Source: Bradyrhizobium sp. CB1015 (GTDB lineage Bacteria > Pseudomonadota > Alphaproteobacteria > Rhizobiales > Xanthobacteraceae). From it: a stretch of 64,000 nt of DNA. The notes beneath the pieces were generated by a model that saw only the letters and a list, made by a program, of their open reading frames with translations, did no database searches and had not been told where the DNA came from. Positions 7,997-16,106 of this stretch are shown one piece after another. Where the stretch lies: assembly GCF_025200925.1 (NCBI RefSeq), contig NZ_CP104174.1, positions 4,216,001-4,280,000 on the forward strand, read 5' to 3'. The translations under genes were made by a program, and so were the position numbers. The first letter of the stretch is position 1, and each line of letters starts with the position of its first letter.

Positions 7997-9199
7997 ATGC
8001 GAGCAAGAAGTTACTTCGTCGGCGCGGCCTTCGCGCTTCTGGCGGGCGGCATGGCTCATTCGGCCCTGGCGCAGGACATCAAGATCGGCGAGATCAACAG
8101 CTATTCGCTGCTGCCGGCATTCACCGAGCCCTATCGCAAGGGCTGGCAGCTTGCAGTCGAGGAAATCAACGCGGCCGGCGGCATCAACGGCAAGAAGCTC
8201 GTCGTCGTCTCCAAGGACGACGGCGGCAAGCCGGCGGACGCGCAGACCGCGGCCAACGAGCTCGTCTCCAGCGAGGGCGTGGCGATGCTCGCCGGCACGT
8301 TCCTGTCGAACATCGGTCTTGCGGTCTCTGACTTCGCCAACCAGAAGAAGGTGTTCTTCCTCGCAGCCGAGCCGCTCACGGACGCCATCACCTGGTCCAA
8401 GGGCAACAAATACACCTTCCGCCTGCGTCCCTCCAACTACATGCAGGCGGCGATGCTGGTGGAGGCCGCCAGCAAGCTGCCGGCGAAACGCTGGGCAACG
8501 ATCGCGCCGAACTACGAGTACGGCCAGTCGGCGGTCGCGGTGTTCAAGAAGCTGATGTCGGAGAAGCGCCCCGACATCCAATGGGTCGACGAGCAATGGC
8601 CGCCGCAGGGCAAGATCGACGCCGGCCCGGTGGTGCAGGCGGTTGCCGCCGCCAACCCGGAAGCGATCCTCAACGTCACGTTCGGTGCCGACCTCGTCAA
8701 GCTCGTGCGCGAAGGCAACACCCGCGGCCTGTTCAAGGGGCGTGAGGTCGTCTCCTTCCTGACCGGCGAGCCCGAATATCTCGATCCGCTCAAGGACGAG
8801 ACCCCGGAGGGCTGGATCGTCACCGGCTATCCCTGGTACTCGATCAAGACGCCCGAGCATGATGCGTTCCTGAAGGCGTATCAGGCCAAGTACAACGACT
8901 ATCCGCGTCTCGGCTCGATTGTCGGTTACCAGACCATCAAGTCGGCGGCCGCGATCCTGACGAAGGCTGGCTCGACCGATCCGGAGAAGCTGATCGCTGC
9001 GGCGGAGGGGCTGTCGACGCCGTCGCCGTTCGGCGAGATCACCTTCCGCAAGATCGACCACCAGTCGACGTTAGGGGCCTTCGTCGGCAAGACCGCGCTG
9101 AAGGACGGCAAGGGCGTGATGGTGGATTCGTCCTACAAGAAGGGCGCGGACTATCTGCCTGGTGATGCCGAAGTCGAGAAGCTGCGTCCGAAGGATTGA
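7997..9199 (+). CDS. Branched-chain-type ABC transporter solute-binding protein
   Basis: A 400-residue periplasmic protein. Residues 1-26 are a signal peptide ending in ALAQ. The mature part is a type I periplasmic-binding fold of the LivK/amide-binding group, with motifs EINAAGGINGKKL and DDGGKPADAQTAANELV. The start at 7997 has a GGAGG ribosome site just upstream. It is followed by permease and ATPase genes of the same importer. Operon context suggests that nicotinate, 6-hydroxynicotinate or a related pyridine carboxylate is bound. Branched-chain amino acids or amides are the family alternative. Confidence 0.85.
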   Translation: MRARSYFVGAAFALLAGGMAHSALAQDIKIGEINSYSLLPAFTEPYRKGWQLAVEEINAAGGINGKKLVVVSKDDGGKPADAQTAANELVSSEGVAMLAGTFLSNIGLAVSDFANQKKVFFLAAEPLTDAITWSKGNKYTFRLRPSNYMQAAMLVEAASKLPAKRWATIAPNYEYGQSAVAVFKKLMSEKRPDIQWVDEQWPPQGKIDAGPVVQAVAAANPEAILNVTFGADLVKLVREGNTRGLFKGREVVSFLTGEPEYLDPLKDETPEGWIVTGYPWYSIKTPEHDAFLKAYQAKYNDYPRLGSIVGYQTIKSAAAILTKAGSTDPEKLIAAAEGLSTPSPFGEITFRKIDHQSTLGAFVGKTALKDGKGVMVDSSYKKGADYLPGDAEVEKLRPKD

Positions 9200-9216
9200 T
9201 GCATAGACACCGGGGC

Positions 9217-9314
9217 CTTCATGGTTCGAGACGCGCGGCGTCGCCGCGCTCCTCACCATGAGGGTCCCGGACCTCATCCTGAGGAGGCGCGGAGCGCCGT
9301 CTCGAAGGATGAAG
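9217..9314. repeat. Extragenic palindromic repeat
   Basis: A long imperfect hairpin inside the transporter operon, between the binding-protein and permease genes. The outer arms CTTCATGGTTCGAGACG and CGTCTCGAAGGATGAAG pair with two mismatches, and inner arms around CCATGAGG and CCTCATCC also pair. It resembles extragenic repeats found many times in Bradyrhizobium genomes. It may stabilise mRNA or attenuate transcription into the permease. Confidence 0.65.
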
Positions 9315-9348
9315 CCCAGAACTCAGACTTAACTAACCCGGACCGAAG

Positions 9349-11238
9349 ATGGCCTTTTACGTCGTACAGTTTCTGACCGGTCTCGCCAGCGCAGCGTCGC
9401 TGTTCCTGGTGGCGTCGGGCCTGTCGATCATCTTCGGCGTGACGCGGATCGTGAATTTCGCGCATGGCGCCTTCTACATGATCGGCGCCTACATCGCCTT
9501 CACGCTGACCGAGCGCCTGTCCGGCGCATTCGGCTTCTGGGGCGGCATCGTGCTGGCCGCGTTCGCGGTGGCGCTGATCGGCGTCATCGTCGAGATGGTG
9601 CTGCTCCGGCGCATCTATCATGCGCCCGAGCTGTTTCAGCTGCTCGCGACCTTCGGCCTGACCCTGATGGTCGAGGATCTCGTGGTGCTGATCTGGGGGC
9701 CGGACGATCTCGTCGGCCGCCGCGCGCCGGGCTTCAAGGGCGCCATCGACTTCTTCGGCCAGAACATTCCGAGCTACGATCTGTTTCTGATCGTGCTCGG
9801 CCCCGTCGTGCTCGGCATTCTCTGGCTGCTGTTCCAGCGCACGCGCTGGGGCGTGCTGGTGCGCGCGGCGACGCAGGACCGCGACATGGTGGCAGCCCTC
9901 GGCGTCAATCAGAAATGGCTGTTCACGAGCGTATTTGCCGTCGGCGTCTTCCTCGCAGCGCTCGGCGGCGCGCTCCAGATCCCGCGCGATGCCGTGCATC
10001 ACGCCATGGATCTGCGGATCATCGTCGAGGTGTTCGTCGTGGTCGTGATCGGCGGCCTTGGCAGCATCGTCGGCGCTTTCGTCGCGGCGGTGCTGGTCTC
10101 CGAGCTGAATGCCTTCGGCATCCTGATCTTCCCGAAGATCTCCATCATCCTGGTCTTCCTGGTGATGGCGGTGGTTCTGATCGTGCGTCCCTGGGGCCTG
10201 TTCGGCAAGCCGGAGGCGGCTGCGCGCAAGACGCCGGGCCTCACCGTCAATCCCTGGCGGCCGCTGACGTCGAACGAGCGGCTGGCCTCGCTGGTAGCGC
10301 TCGTCATCGCGGCGACGCTGCCGCTGTTCGCCGGCAATTATCTGCTGACCGTGGGCTCGGAGATCGCGATCTTCGTGATCTTCGCCGTCAGCCTGCACTT
10401 CCTGATGTCGGTCGGCGGCCTCGCCTCGTTCGGTCACGCCGCCTATTTCGGCCTCGGCGCCTATGGCATTGCTTTCCTTGCCAAGATGGCGGGACTGCCG
10501 ATGATCGTCTGCCTGCTGCTCGGGCCGCTGCTCGGCTGCATGGGCGCGGCGGTGTTCGGCTTCTTCGCGGTGCAGCTCTCCGGCGTTTATTTTGCGATGC
10601 TGACGCTCGCCTTCGCGCAGATCGTGTGGTCGATCGCGTTCCAGTGGGTGAACGTAACCGGCGGTGACAACGGCATTCTGGGTCTCTGGCCATCGAGCTG
10701 GGCGGCAAGTCCGTCGCGCTTCTACTGGCTTGCGCTCGGCGTCGCGGCGCTGGTGACAGTCGCGCTGCGGGCCATGGTGTTCTCGCCGTTCGGTTACGCG
10801 CTTCGTGCCACGCGCGACTCAGGTCTGCGCAGCGAAGCCATCGGCATCGATGCCAAGCGCATCCAGTGGACCGCCTTCGTGATCTCCGGCACGACCGCCG
10901 GCATCGGCGGCGCATTGTTCGCCTATCTCAAGGGCAGCGTGTTCCCCGACAATCTCGGCATCTCGCTGTCGGTCGACGCGCTGGTCATGGTGTTGCTCGG
11001 CGGTGTCGAGACGGTGTCGGGCGCGGTGATCGGCGCCATCGTCTACAAGGCTTTGAACATCTGGCTCGTGAGCCAGACCGATCTGTCGAAGCTCGTGCTC
11101 GGCGGCTTCATCATGCTGATCGTCGTCGTCTTCCCCAAGGGTATCGTCGGCATGCTGGAGATGCTGGCGCAGCGCCGGAAGAAAGCATCGCCGCCGGGAT
11201 CCCCCTTGCTCGCCAAGCCGATCGAGTCTGCCGAATGA
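9349..11238 (+). CDS. Fused LivH-LivM type ABC permease
   Basis: A 629-residue membrane protein that joins two branched-chain-type permeases in one chain. The first half (about 1-290) has the LivH-like start FLVASGLSIIFGVTRIVNFAHG. The second half (about 315-610) has the LivM-like SVGGLASFGHAAYFGLGAYG and FAYLKGSVFPDNLG segments. Each half carries its own set of hydrophobic helices. In most bacteria these are two genes; fused forms are known in Rhizobiales. The stop overlaps the ATPase start by ATGA. It forms the inner-membrane channel of the importer encoded here. Confidence 0.88.
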   Translation: MAFYVVQFLTGLASAASLFLVASGLSIIFGVTRIVNFAHGAFYMIGAYIAFTLTERLSGAFGFWGGIVLAAFAVALIGVIVEMVLLRRIYHAPELFQLLATFGLTLMVEDLVVLIWGPDDLVGRRAPGFKGAIDFFGQNIPSYDLFLIVLGPVVLGILWLLFQRTRWGVLVRAATQDRDMVAALGVNQKWLFTSVFAVGVFLAALGGALQIPRDAVHHAMDLRIIVEVFVVVVIGGLGSIVGAFVAAVLVSELNAFGILIFPKISIILVFLVMAVVLIVRPWGLFGKPEAAARKTPGLTVNPWRPLTSNERLASLVALVIAATLPLFAGNYLLTVGSEIAIFVIFAVSLHFLMSVGGLASFGHAAYFGLGAYGIAFLAKMAGLPMIVCLLLGPLLGCMGAAVFGFFAVQLSGVYFAMLTLAFAQIVWSIAFQWVNVTGGDNGILGLWPSSWAASPSRFYWLALGVAALVTVALRAMVFSPFGYALRATRDSGLRSEAIGIDAKRIQWTAFVISGTTAGIGGALFAYLKGSVFPDNLGISLSVDALVMVLLGGVETVSGAVIGAIVYKALNIWLVSQTDLSKLVLGGFIMLIVVVFPKGIVGMLEMLAQRRKKASPPGSPLLAKPIESAE

Positions 11239-12026
11239 GTGTCGCACCTCCACTTCTCGCGGTCGAAGACCTGACCAAATCCTATGGCGGCATCCATGCC
11301 GTGCGCGGCGTCTCGTTCTCACTGCGGGCCGGCGAGATCCTGGCGCTGATCGGTCCGAACGGCGCGGGAAAGAGCACCTGCTTCGACATGCTCAACGGCC
11401 AGAACAAGCCTGATAGCGGGCACGTCCGCCTGCTCGGCGAAGAGATCACGGGCCGGAAGCCGCGCGAGGTCTGGCGGCTCGGCGTCGGGCGCACGTTCCA
11501 GATCACCGCGACCTTCGCCACCATGACCGTGCGCGAGAACGTCCAGGTCGCGCTGATCTCGCATGGGAAGCAGCTGTTCAATCTGTTCGGCTCGGCACCG
11601 AAGTTCGATCGTGACGAGGCCGGCCGCCTGCTCGAGCTGGTCGGCATGGGCGGCTATGCGGACCGGCCCTGCGGCGAGCTTGCCTATGGCGATCTCAAGC
11701 GGCTCGAGCTTGCAGTCGCGCTCGCCAACCAGCCAAAACTGCTGCTGATGGACGAGCCGACGGCCGGCATGGCACCGCGCGAGCGCGTTGAATTGATGCG
11801 GCTGACCGCGGGCATTGCCCGGGAGAAATCCATCGGCGTGCTCTTCACCGAGCATGACATGGACGTGGTGTTCGAGCATGCCGACCGCATCATCGTGCTC
11901 AATCGCGGGACGTTGATCGCGGAGGGCTCGCCGGCGGAAGTGCGCGGCAATCCCCAGGTGCAGGCGGTCTATCTCGGCGAGGGCCTGGTCTACGATGCCC
12001 GCCACCGCGAGGGAGCATCGGCATGA
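11235..12026 (+). CDS. Branched-chain-type ABC transporter ATPase, LivG-like
   Basis: A 263-residue nucleotide-binding protein. The Walker A motif GPNGAGKST lies near residues 42-50. LivG-specific features include QITATFATMTVRENVQVAL and the LLMDEPTAGM Walker B region. The expected ABC signature is altered to AYGDLKRLELA, as commonly seen in LivG (YGxxRRLE). It overlaps both neighbours by 4 bases (ATGA), a sign of coupled translation. With the LivF-like partner it powers uptake by the fused permease. Confidence 0.88.
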   Translation: MSVAPPLLAVEDLTKSYGGIHAVRGVSFSLRAGEILALIGPNGAGKSTCFDMLNGQNKPDSGHVRLLGEEITGRKPREVWRLGVGRTFQITATFATMTVRENVQVALISHGKQLFNLFGSAPKFDRDEAGRLLELVGMGGYADRPCGELAYGDLKRLELAVALANQPKLLLMDEPTAGMAPRERVELMRLTAGIAREKSIGVLFTEHDMDVVFEHADRIIVLNRGTLIAEGSPAEVRGNPQVQAVYLGEGLVYDARHREGASA

Positions 12027-12727
12027 AGCTCACGGTGCAAGACCTCAACAGCCATTATGGTCCGGCGCATATCCTGTTCGACATCGGCTTCGAGGTCGGC
12101 GAGGGCGAGGTGGTGGCGCTGCTGGGGCGCAACGGCGCCGGCAAGTCGACGACGTTCCGCTCGATCGTCGGGCTCGTCGCGCAGCGCTCCGGCCGCATCA
12201 CGTTCGAGGGCAAGGACGTCTCGTCGAAGCCGACCCACGAGATCGTGCGCGAGGGCCTCGGCTACGTGCCGGAGGAACGGCGCATCTTCACGGACCTGAC
12301 CGTGGAAGAGAATCTCGAAGTCGGCCGCCAGCCGAAGCGTCCGAACGCGCCGCACTGGACGCGCGAAAAGCTGTTCGCGCTGTTTCCAAACCTGGGCGAG
12401 ATGAAGAACCGCCCGGGCGGACGCATGAGCGGCGGCGAGCAGCAGATGCTCACCATCGCGCGCACGCTGATGGGCAATCCGTCGCTGGTGCTGCTGGATG
12501 AACCGTCAGAGGGCCTGTCGCCGAAGATCGTGGAGCAGATGGTCGATGCCATCCTGACCATGAAGAATGAAGGCGTCAGCATCGTCGTCTCCGAGCAGAA
12601 TTTGCACTTTGCGCGGTTGATCTCCGACCGCGCCTATATCATCGAGCGCGGCCGCATCTGCTTCGGCGGCACCATGGCCGAGCTCGACGCGCGTCCGGAC
12701 ATCCGCGACGCGCATCTGTCGTTGTGA
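12023..12727 (+). CDS. Branched-chain-type ABC transporter ATPase, LivF-like
   Basis: A 234-residue ATPase with Walker A GRNGAGKST near residue 36, the LivF-type YVPEERRIFTDLTVEENL stretch, the signature MSGGEQQML and Walker B LVLLDEPSEGLSP. The length is typical of LivF. It is the last transport gene of the operon, 25 bases before the MarR regulator gene. Confidence 0.88.
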   Translation: MKLTVQDLNSHYGPAHILFDIGFEVGEGEVVALLGRNGAGKSTTFRSIVGLVAQRSGRITFEGKDVSSKPTHEIVREGLGYVPEERRIFTDLTVEENLEVGRQPKRPNAPHWTREKLFALFPNLGEMKNRPGGRMSGGEQQMLTIARTLMGNPSLVLLDEPSEGLSPKIVEQMVDAILTMKNEGVSIVVSEQNLHFARLISDRAYIIERGRICFGGTMAELDARPDIRDAHLSL

Positions 12728-12752
12728 CGGCAAGGGGAAGGGCGGGGGACGG

Positions 12753-13220
12753 ATGGCGAGAAGCGTCGCGGCGAAGAAGAGCGTCAAACCGGCCAAGGCG
12801 CTCAACAAGCCGCCTTACGTGCTCGACGAACAGGTCGGCTTCATCCTGCGCCAGGTCTGGCAGCGCCACAGCTCGATCTTCGCCCGCGACATCGGCACCA
12901 ATCTGACGCCGACGCAATGGGCGGCGCTTTCGAAGCTCGCCGAGACCGGGCCGTGCTCGCAGAACCAGCTCGGGCGCCTCACGGCGATGGACGTCGCGAC
13001 CATCAAGGGCGTGATCGATCGCCTGACCGCGCGCGGCCTCACCGAAACCAGCCAGGATCCGGAGGACGGCCGCCGCCTGCTGGTGAGCCTGACCCGCGCC
13101 GGTCAGCAGCTTGCCGAGAAGCTCGCGCCGAACGCCCTGGCGATCACCCGCGAGACGCTGGCGCCGCTCGATGCGAAAGAGCGCGACACGCTGATGGCGC
13201 TGCTGAACAAGCTGAGGTGA
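12753..13220 (+). CDS. MarR-family regulator, candidate nicotinate-pathway repressor
   Basis: A 155-residue winged-helix protein. The conserved MarR core runs from LTPTQWAALSKLAETGPCSQNQLGRLTAMD (recognition region) through the wing DPEDGRRLLVSLTRAG. It is the last gene of the nicotinate operon. In Pseudomonas putida the MarR protein NicR controls nicotinate genes with 6-hydroxynicotinate as inducer, so the same role is likely here. Its expected sites are the palindromes at 4957-4976 and 14650-14667. Orthology to NicR is inferred from family and context only. A GGGGG ribosome site lies just upstream of the start. Confidence 0.8.
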   Translation: MARSVAAKKSVKPAKALNKPPYVLDEQVGFILRQVWQRHSSIFARDIGTNLTPTQWAALSKLAETGPCSQNQLGRLTAMDVATIKGVIDRLTARGLTETSQDPEDGRRLLVSLTRAGQQLAEKLAPNALAITRETLAPLDAKERDTLMALLNKLR

Positions 13221-13235
13221 ACTTCGATCTCTCAC

Positions 13236-13355
13236 CGTCACCCTGAGGTGGCCGCTTCTTCAGCGGCCCTCGAAGGGCGACGGCCCCGGCTCTATCTCGG
13301 CCGTTCATCCTTCGAGGCTCGCCTTGCTTCGCAAGACGAGCGCCTCAGGATGACG
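13236..13355. repeat. Extragenic palindromic repeat between convergent genes
   Basis: Outer arms CGTCACCCTGAGG and CCTCAGGATGACG pair with one mismatch. Inner segments around CCTCGAAGG and CCTTCGAGG also pair. The element fills the gap between the MarR gene and the convergent enamidase gene. It belongs to the same general class as the element at 9217-9314 (shared CCTTCGAG and CCTGAGG blocks) and could end transcription from both sides. Confidence 0.6.
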
Positions 13356-13377
13356 GGGCGAGAGGTTTTGGCCGGCT

Positions 13378-14574
13378 CTATTTTCCCACCACCTCCGGCA
13401 CCTTGCCGGCCGGCGGCGTGTTGCGGCTGCGCTGGGTGCGCACGATGCCGTCGATGATGGTCATGCCGATGCCGGGGAGGTCACCGAGCTGCACGCTCTC
13501 CAGGATGTTCTTGCCCGGTGAGTGCTGGGCCTTGTCCATGATGACGAAGTCGGCGGAGCGGCCGACCTCGATCAGGCCGCAATCGAGCTGGCGCATCCGG
13601 GCGGTGTTGCCGGTGGCAAGGCAGAATGCGATCTCGGCCGGGAGGTCGCCGAGCGAGGACAGCATCGAGACCATGCGCAGGATGCCGAGCGGCTGCACGC
13701 CGGAGCCGGCGGGCGCGTCGGTGCCGAGGATGACGCGGTGGAGATCGCCCATCTCGCGCGCGGTGCGCAGCGTGAACAGCGCCGAGCGCTCATTGCCGTT
13801 GTGCACGAGCTCGAGCCCGCGCTTGCAGCCCTCGCAGATGCAGCGGATCTGGTCGTCGGGCAGTGCGGTGTGGCCGCCGTTGATGTGGCCGACCACGTCG
13901 GTGTCGGCCTCCAGCACCACGTCCTTGTCGATCAGGCCGGAGCCGGGGATCGACGGGCCGCCGGTGTGGATGGTGCTCTGGATGCCGTATTTGCGCGCCC
14001 AGCCGACCATCTTTCTCGCGGTCGGGCCGTCCTTGACGCCGCCGAGGCCGACCTCGCCGAGCAGCTTGACGCCGTTCGCCGCCATCTCCTTGAAGTCTTC
14101 TTCCACCATCTCGCATTCGATCACCGGCGCGCCGGCGTGAACCTTCACGCCGCCGGGACGCAAGGTCCAGAACGCGCGCTGGGCGAACACGGCCATGGCC
14201 TTGAGGCCGACGACGTCGCGGGGGCGGCCGGGCATGTGCACTTCGCCGGCGGAGATCATGGTGGTGACGCCGCCGTGCAGATAGCTGTCGATCCAGTTGA
14301 TCTGGTTCTGGCGCGGCGTCCAGTCGCCGGCGACAGGGTGGACGTGGCTGTCGATCAGGCCCGGCGTCACCGTGGTGCCGTTGGCGTCGACGATGGTGGT
14401 GGCGCCTTCGGTGTTGACGTCCTTGAAGCGGCCGATCGCGCTGATCTTGCCGTTCTCGGCGACGATGGTGTCGCCGTCCAGGATCGGCTTTTCCAAAGCG
14501 CCGGACAGGATCAGGCCGATATTGCGGATCACCAGCTTCGAGGGTCCGGTGGCCTGGGGTGCGTCATGCGCCAT
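13378..14574 (-). CDS. ena: Enamidase (tetrahydro-6-oxonicotinate hydrolase)
   Basis: A 398-residue amidohydrolase-superfamily enzyme. Metal-binding His77 and His79 lie in DSHVHPVAGDW, with further candidate ligands in GEVGLGG, HTGGPS, HINGGH and GTDAPAGSG. From memory of the Eubacterium barkeri enamidase, the segments HGGVTTMISAG, PGRP, GVKVH, HTGG, SIPGS, HINGG and the C-terminal RSRNTPPA match it closely. That enzyme opens 1,4,5,6-tetrahydro-6-oxonicotinate to ammonia and (S)-2-formylglutarate using a Zn-Fe centre. The gene is convergent to marR and divergent from fpr, with a shared operator in its promoter region. This makes it the third step after nicotinate hydroxylation and ring reduction. 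Confidence 0.86.
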   Translation of the reverse strand: MAHDAPQATGPSKLVIRNIGLILSGALEKPILDGDTIVAENGKISAIGRFKDVNTEGATTIVDANGTTVTPGLIDSHVHPVAGDWTPRQNQINWIDSYLHGGVTTMISAGEVHMPGRPRDVVGLKAMAVFAQRAFWTLRPGGVKVHAGAPVIECEMVEEDFKEMAANGVKLLGEVGLGGVKDGPTARKMVGWARKYGIQSTIHTGGPSIPGSGLIDKDVVLEADTDVVGHINGGHTALPDDQIRCICEGCKRGLELVHNGNERSALFTLRTAREMGDLHRVILGTDAPAGSGVQPLGILRMVSMLSSLGDLPAEIAFCLATGNTARMRQLDCGLIEVGRSADFVIMDKAQHSPGKNILESVQLGDLPGIGMTIIDGIVRTQRSRNTPPAGKVPEVVGK

Positions 14575-14649
14575 GGAAGGGGCTCCTTATTCGTAACTGC
14601 AACGCTTCCGATCTTGGGCAGCCTTGACCGCGGGATCAAGCCGGATTAT

Positions 14650-14667
14650 TCATTAGTATACGAATGA
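14650..14667. promoter_or_regulatory. Second copy of the nicotinate-cluster palindrome
   Basis: TCATTaGTATACgAATGA is palindromic except for one pair. Its right half GTATACGAATGAT is identical to that of the site at 4957-4976. It lies between the divergent enamidase and fpr genes and is followed at 14672-14680 by GTACAAACG, which echoes the other palindrome of the first control region. The same regulator probably controls both promoters. Confidence 0.6.
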
Positions 14668-14731
14668 TCGTGTACAAACGACGCATAGCTGCCGGCCTCG
14701 GAACCGCAATTGACGCGACAGGGAAGGTGAG

Positions 14732-15505
14732 ATGAGCAATTTCAATCAGGAAAGCGTCTTGAGCGTCCACCACTGGACCGACACGCTGTTCTCCTTCAAG
14801 ACCACCCGCAGCCCGACCTTCCGCTTCCGCAACGGCGAATTCACCATGATAGGGCTCAAGGTCGGCGAGAAGCCGCTGCTGCGGGCCTACAGCGTCGCCA
14901 GCGCCAATTACGAGGACACGCTGGAGTTCTTCTCGATCAAGGTGCCGGACGGCCCCTTGACCTCGCGCCTCCAGCATTTGAAGGAAGGCGACGAGATCAT
15001 CGTCAGCCGCAAGGCCACGGGCACGCTCGTGATCGATAATCTGGAAGAGGGCCGCAACCTCTACCTGATCGGCACCGGCACCGGTCTTGCGCCGTTCTTG
15101 AGCGTGATCAAGGACCCCGAGACCTACGAGCGCTTCGAGAAGGTGGTGCTGCTGCACGGCTGCCGGCACGTCAAGGAGCTCGCCTATGGCGAGATGATCA
15201 CCGAGCATCTGCCGAAGGACGAGCTGCTCGGCGAGTACATCCGGGGTCAGCTGATCTACTACCCGACCGTGACGCGCGATCCCTTCCACAACCGCGGCCG
15301 CATCACCGACCTCATCACCTCGGGCAAGCTCTTCACCGACATCGGCCTGCCGGTGCTGGAAGCCGCCCAGGATCGCGTCATGATCTGCGGCAGCCCGGCC
15401 CTGGTGGCGGACACCCGCGTCCTCCTGGGCGAGCGCGGCTTCGTCGAGGGCAATCACGGCGAGCCGGCCCAATTCGTGGTCGAAAAGGCGTTCGCCGAGC
15501 GCTAA
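14732..15505 (+). CDS. fpr: Ferredoxin--NADP reductase
   Basis: A 257-residue flavoenzyme of the bacterial Fpr type. RAYSVASANY near residue 51 is the FAD-binding RxYS motif. GTGTGLAPFLSV near residue 113 binds the NADP pyrophosphate. The length and the C-terminal FVVEKAFAER agree with the subfamily. It moves electrons between NADPH and ferredoxin in the cytoplasm. Being divergent from enamidase and sharing its operator region, it may supply the reduced ferredoxin that the 6-hydroxynicotinate reductase needs. A housekeeping oxidative-stress role is the alternative. The start is preceded by a GGGAAGGTGAG ribosome site. Confidence 0.88.
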   Translation: MSNFNQESVLSVHHWTDTLFSFKTTRSPTFRFRNGEFTMIGLKVGEKPLLRAYSVASANYEDTLEFFSIKVPDGPLTSRLQHLKEGDEIIVSRKATGTLVIDNLEEGRNLYLIGTGTGLAPFLSVIKDPETYERFEKVVLLHGCRHVKELAYGEMITEHLPKDELLGEYIRGQLIYYPTVTRDPFHNRGRITDLITSGKLFTDIGLPVLEAAQDRVMICGSPALVADTRVLLGERGFVEGNHGEPAQFVVEKAFAER

Positions 15506-15553
15506 GCGTTTTCCAGCGAAGTGGATACCGGTTCGCGTGAAAATAGGAATCTA

Positions 15554-15572
15554 GAGCCCCGTTCCGGGGCTC
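15554..15572. terminator. GC-rich hairpin after fpr
   Basis: GAGCCCCG and CGGGGCTC form a perfect 8-base stem with a TTC loop, 49 bases after the fpr stop. No T-run follows, so termination is only probable. The flanking sequence from 15506 (GCGTTTTCCAGCGAAGTGG and onward) looks like another dispersed rhizobial repeat. Confidence 0.45.
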
Positions 15573-15681
15573 CAGACACGAAATTTCTACGCGAGAAGAT
15601 CGCATTTTCGCCACCGCCGGGGCGTTGCGGCGCCGATTCGGCGCACGATACTATGTGGGACCGAATCAGCGGAGTTCCCAT

Positions 15682-16005
15682 ATGGTTGCGGACAGCGACA
15701 GCAACATCGCCTGGCACCGGGTTCAGTTGAAGAAGAACCGCGCCGAGCTGAAGGCGCTGGAGACCGCGCGCTTCACGATGGGCGAGATCGCCACCTCGAA
15801 GCGCAACGGCCAGACGCAGAAGACGATCGCGGAACTCAAGCGCAAGATCGCGCAGTCGGAGCGCGCCATCGCCGATCACGACAAGCGCACGCGCCGTCCA
15901 CTCGCAACGGACCTGCAGAGCCTCAGCAATGGCAGCTGGAGCCATTGGGACGCCTACACCCAGCAGCAGCGCAAGAGCGGTCAGCGCTCCTCTGGGCGCG
16001 GTTAG
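15682..16005 (+). CDS. Small coiled-coil-like protein of unknown function
   Basis: A 107-residue soluble protein starting at an ATG with a GGAG site 9 bases upstream. Residues 10-75 are rich in Lys, Arg, Glu and Ala with a heptad-like pattern (KKNRAELKALETARF through KTIAELKRKIAQSERAIADHDKR), suggesting a helical coiled coil. The C-terminus is Gln/Ser-rich. I recognise no family. It stands alone between fpr and the P450 gene. Confidence 0.65.
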   Translation: MVADSDSNIAWHRVQLKKNRAELKALETARFTMGEIATSKRNGQTQKTIAELKRKIAQSERAIADHDKRTRRPLATDLQSLSNGSWSHWDAYTQQQRKSGQRSSGRG

Positions 16006-16106
16006 CCGCGGCTCTCCACGGCTGTGGCCGACGAGCAGGCGCGGCCTTGCGCCGGCCGCGCCGCGCACCATCTCGGTGATACGCGACCAATCGCTCCGGT
16101 GATCCC

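Noticed and set aside
9217..9314. Short inverted-repeat element as an insertion sequence remnant or CRISPR unit
   Set aside because: It has no target-site duplication, no transposase fragment and no regular spacing; it fits an extragenic palindrome.
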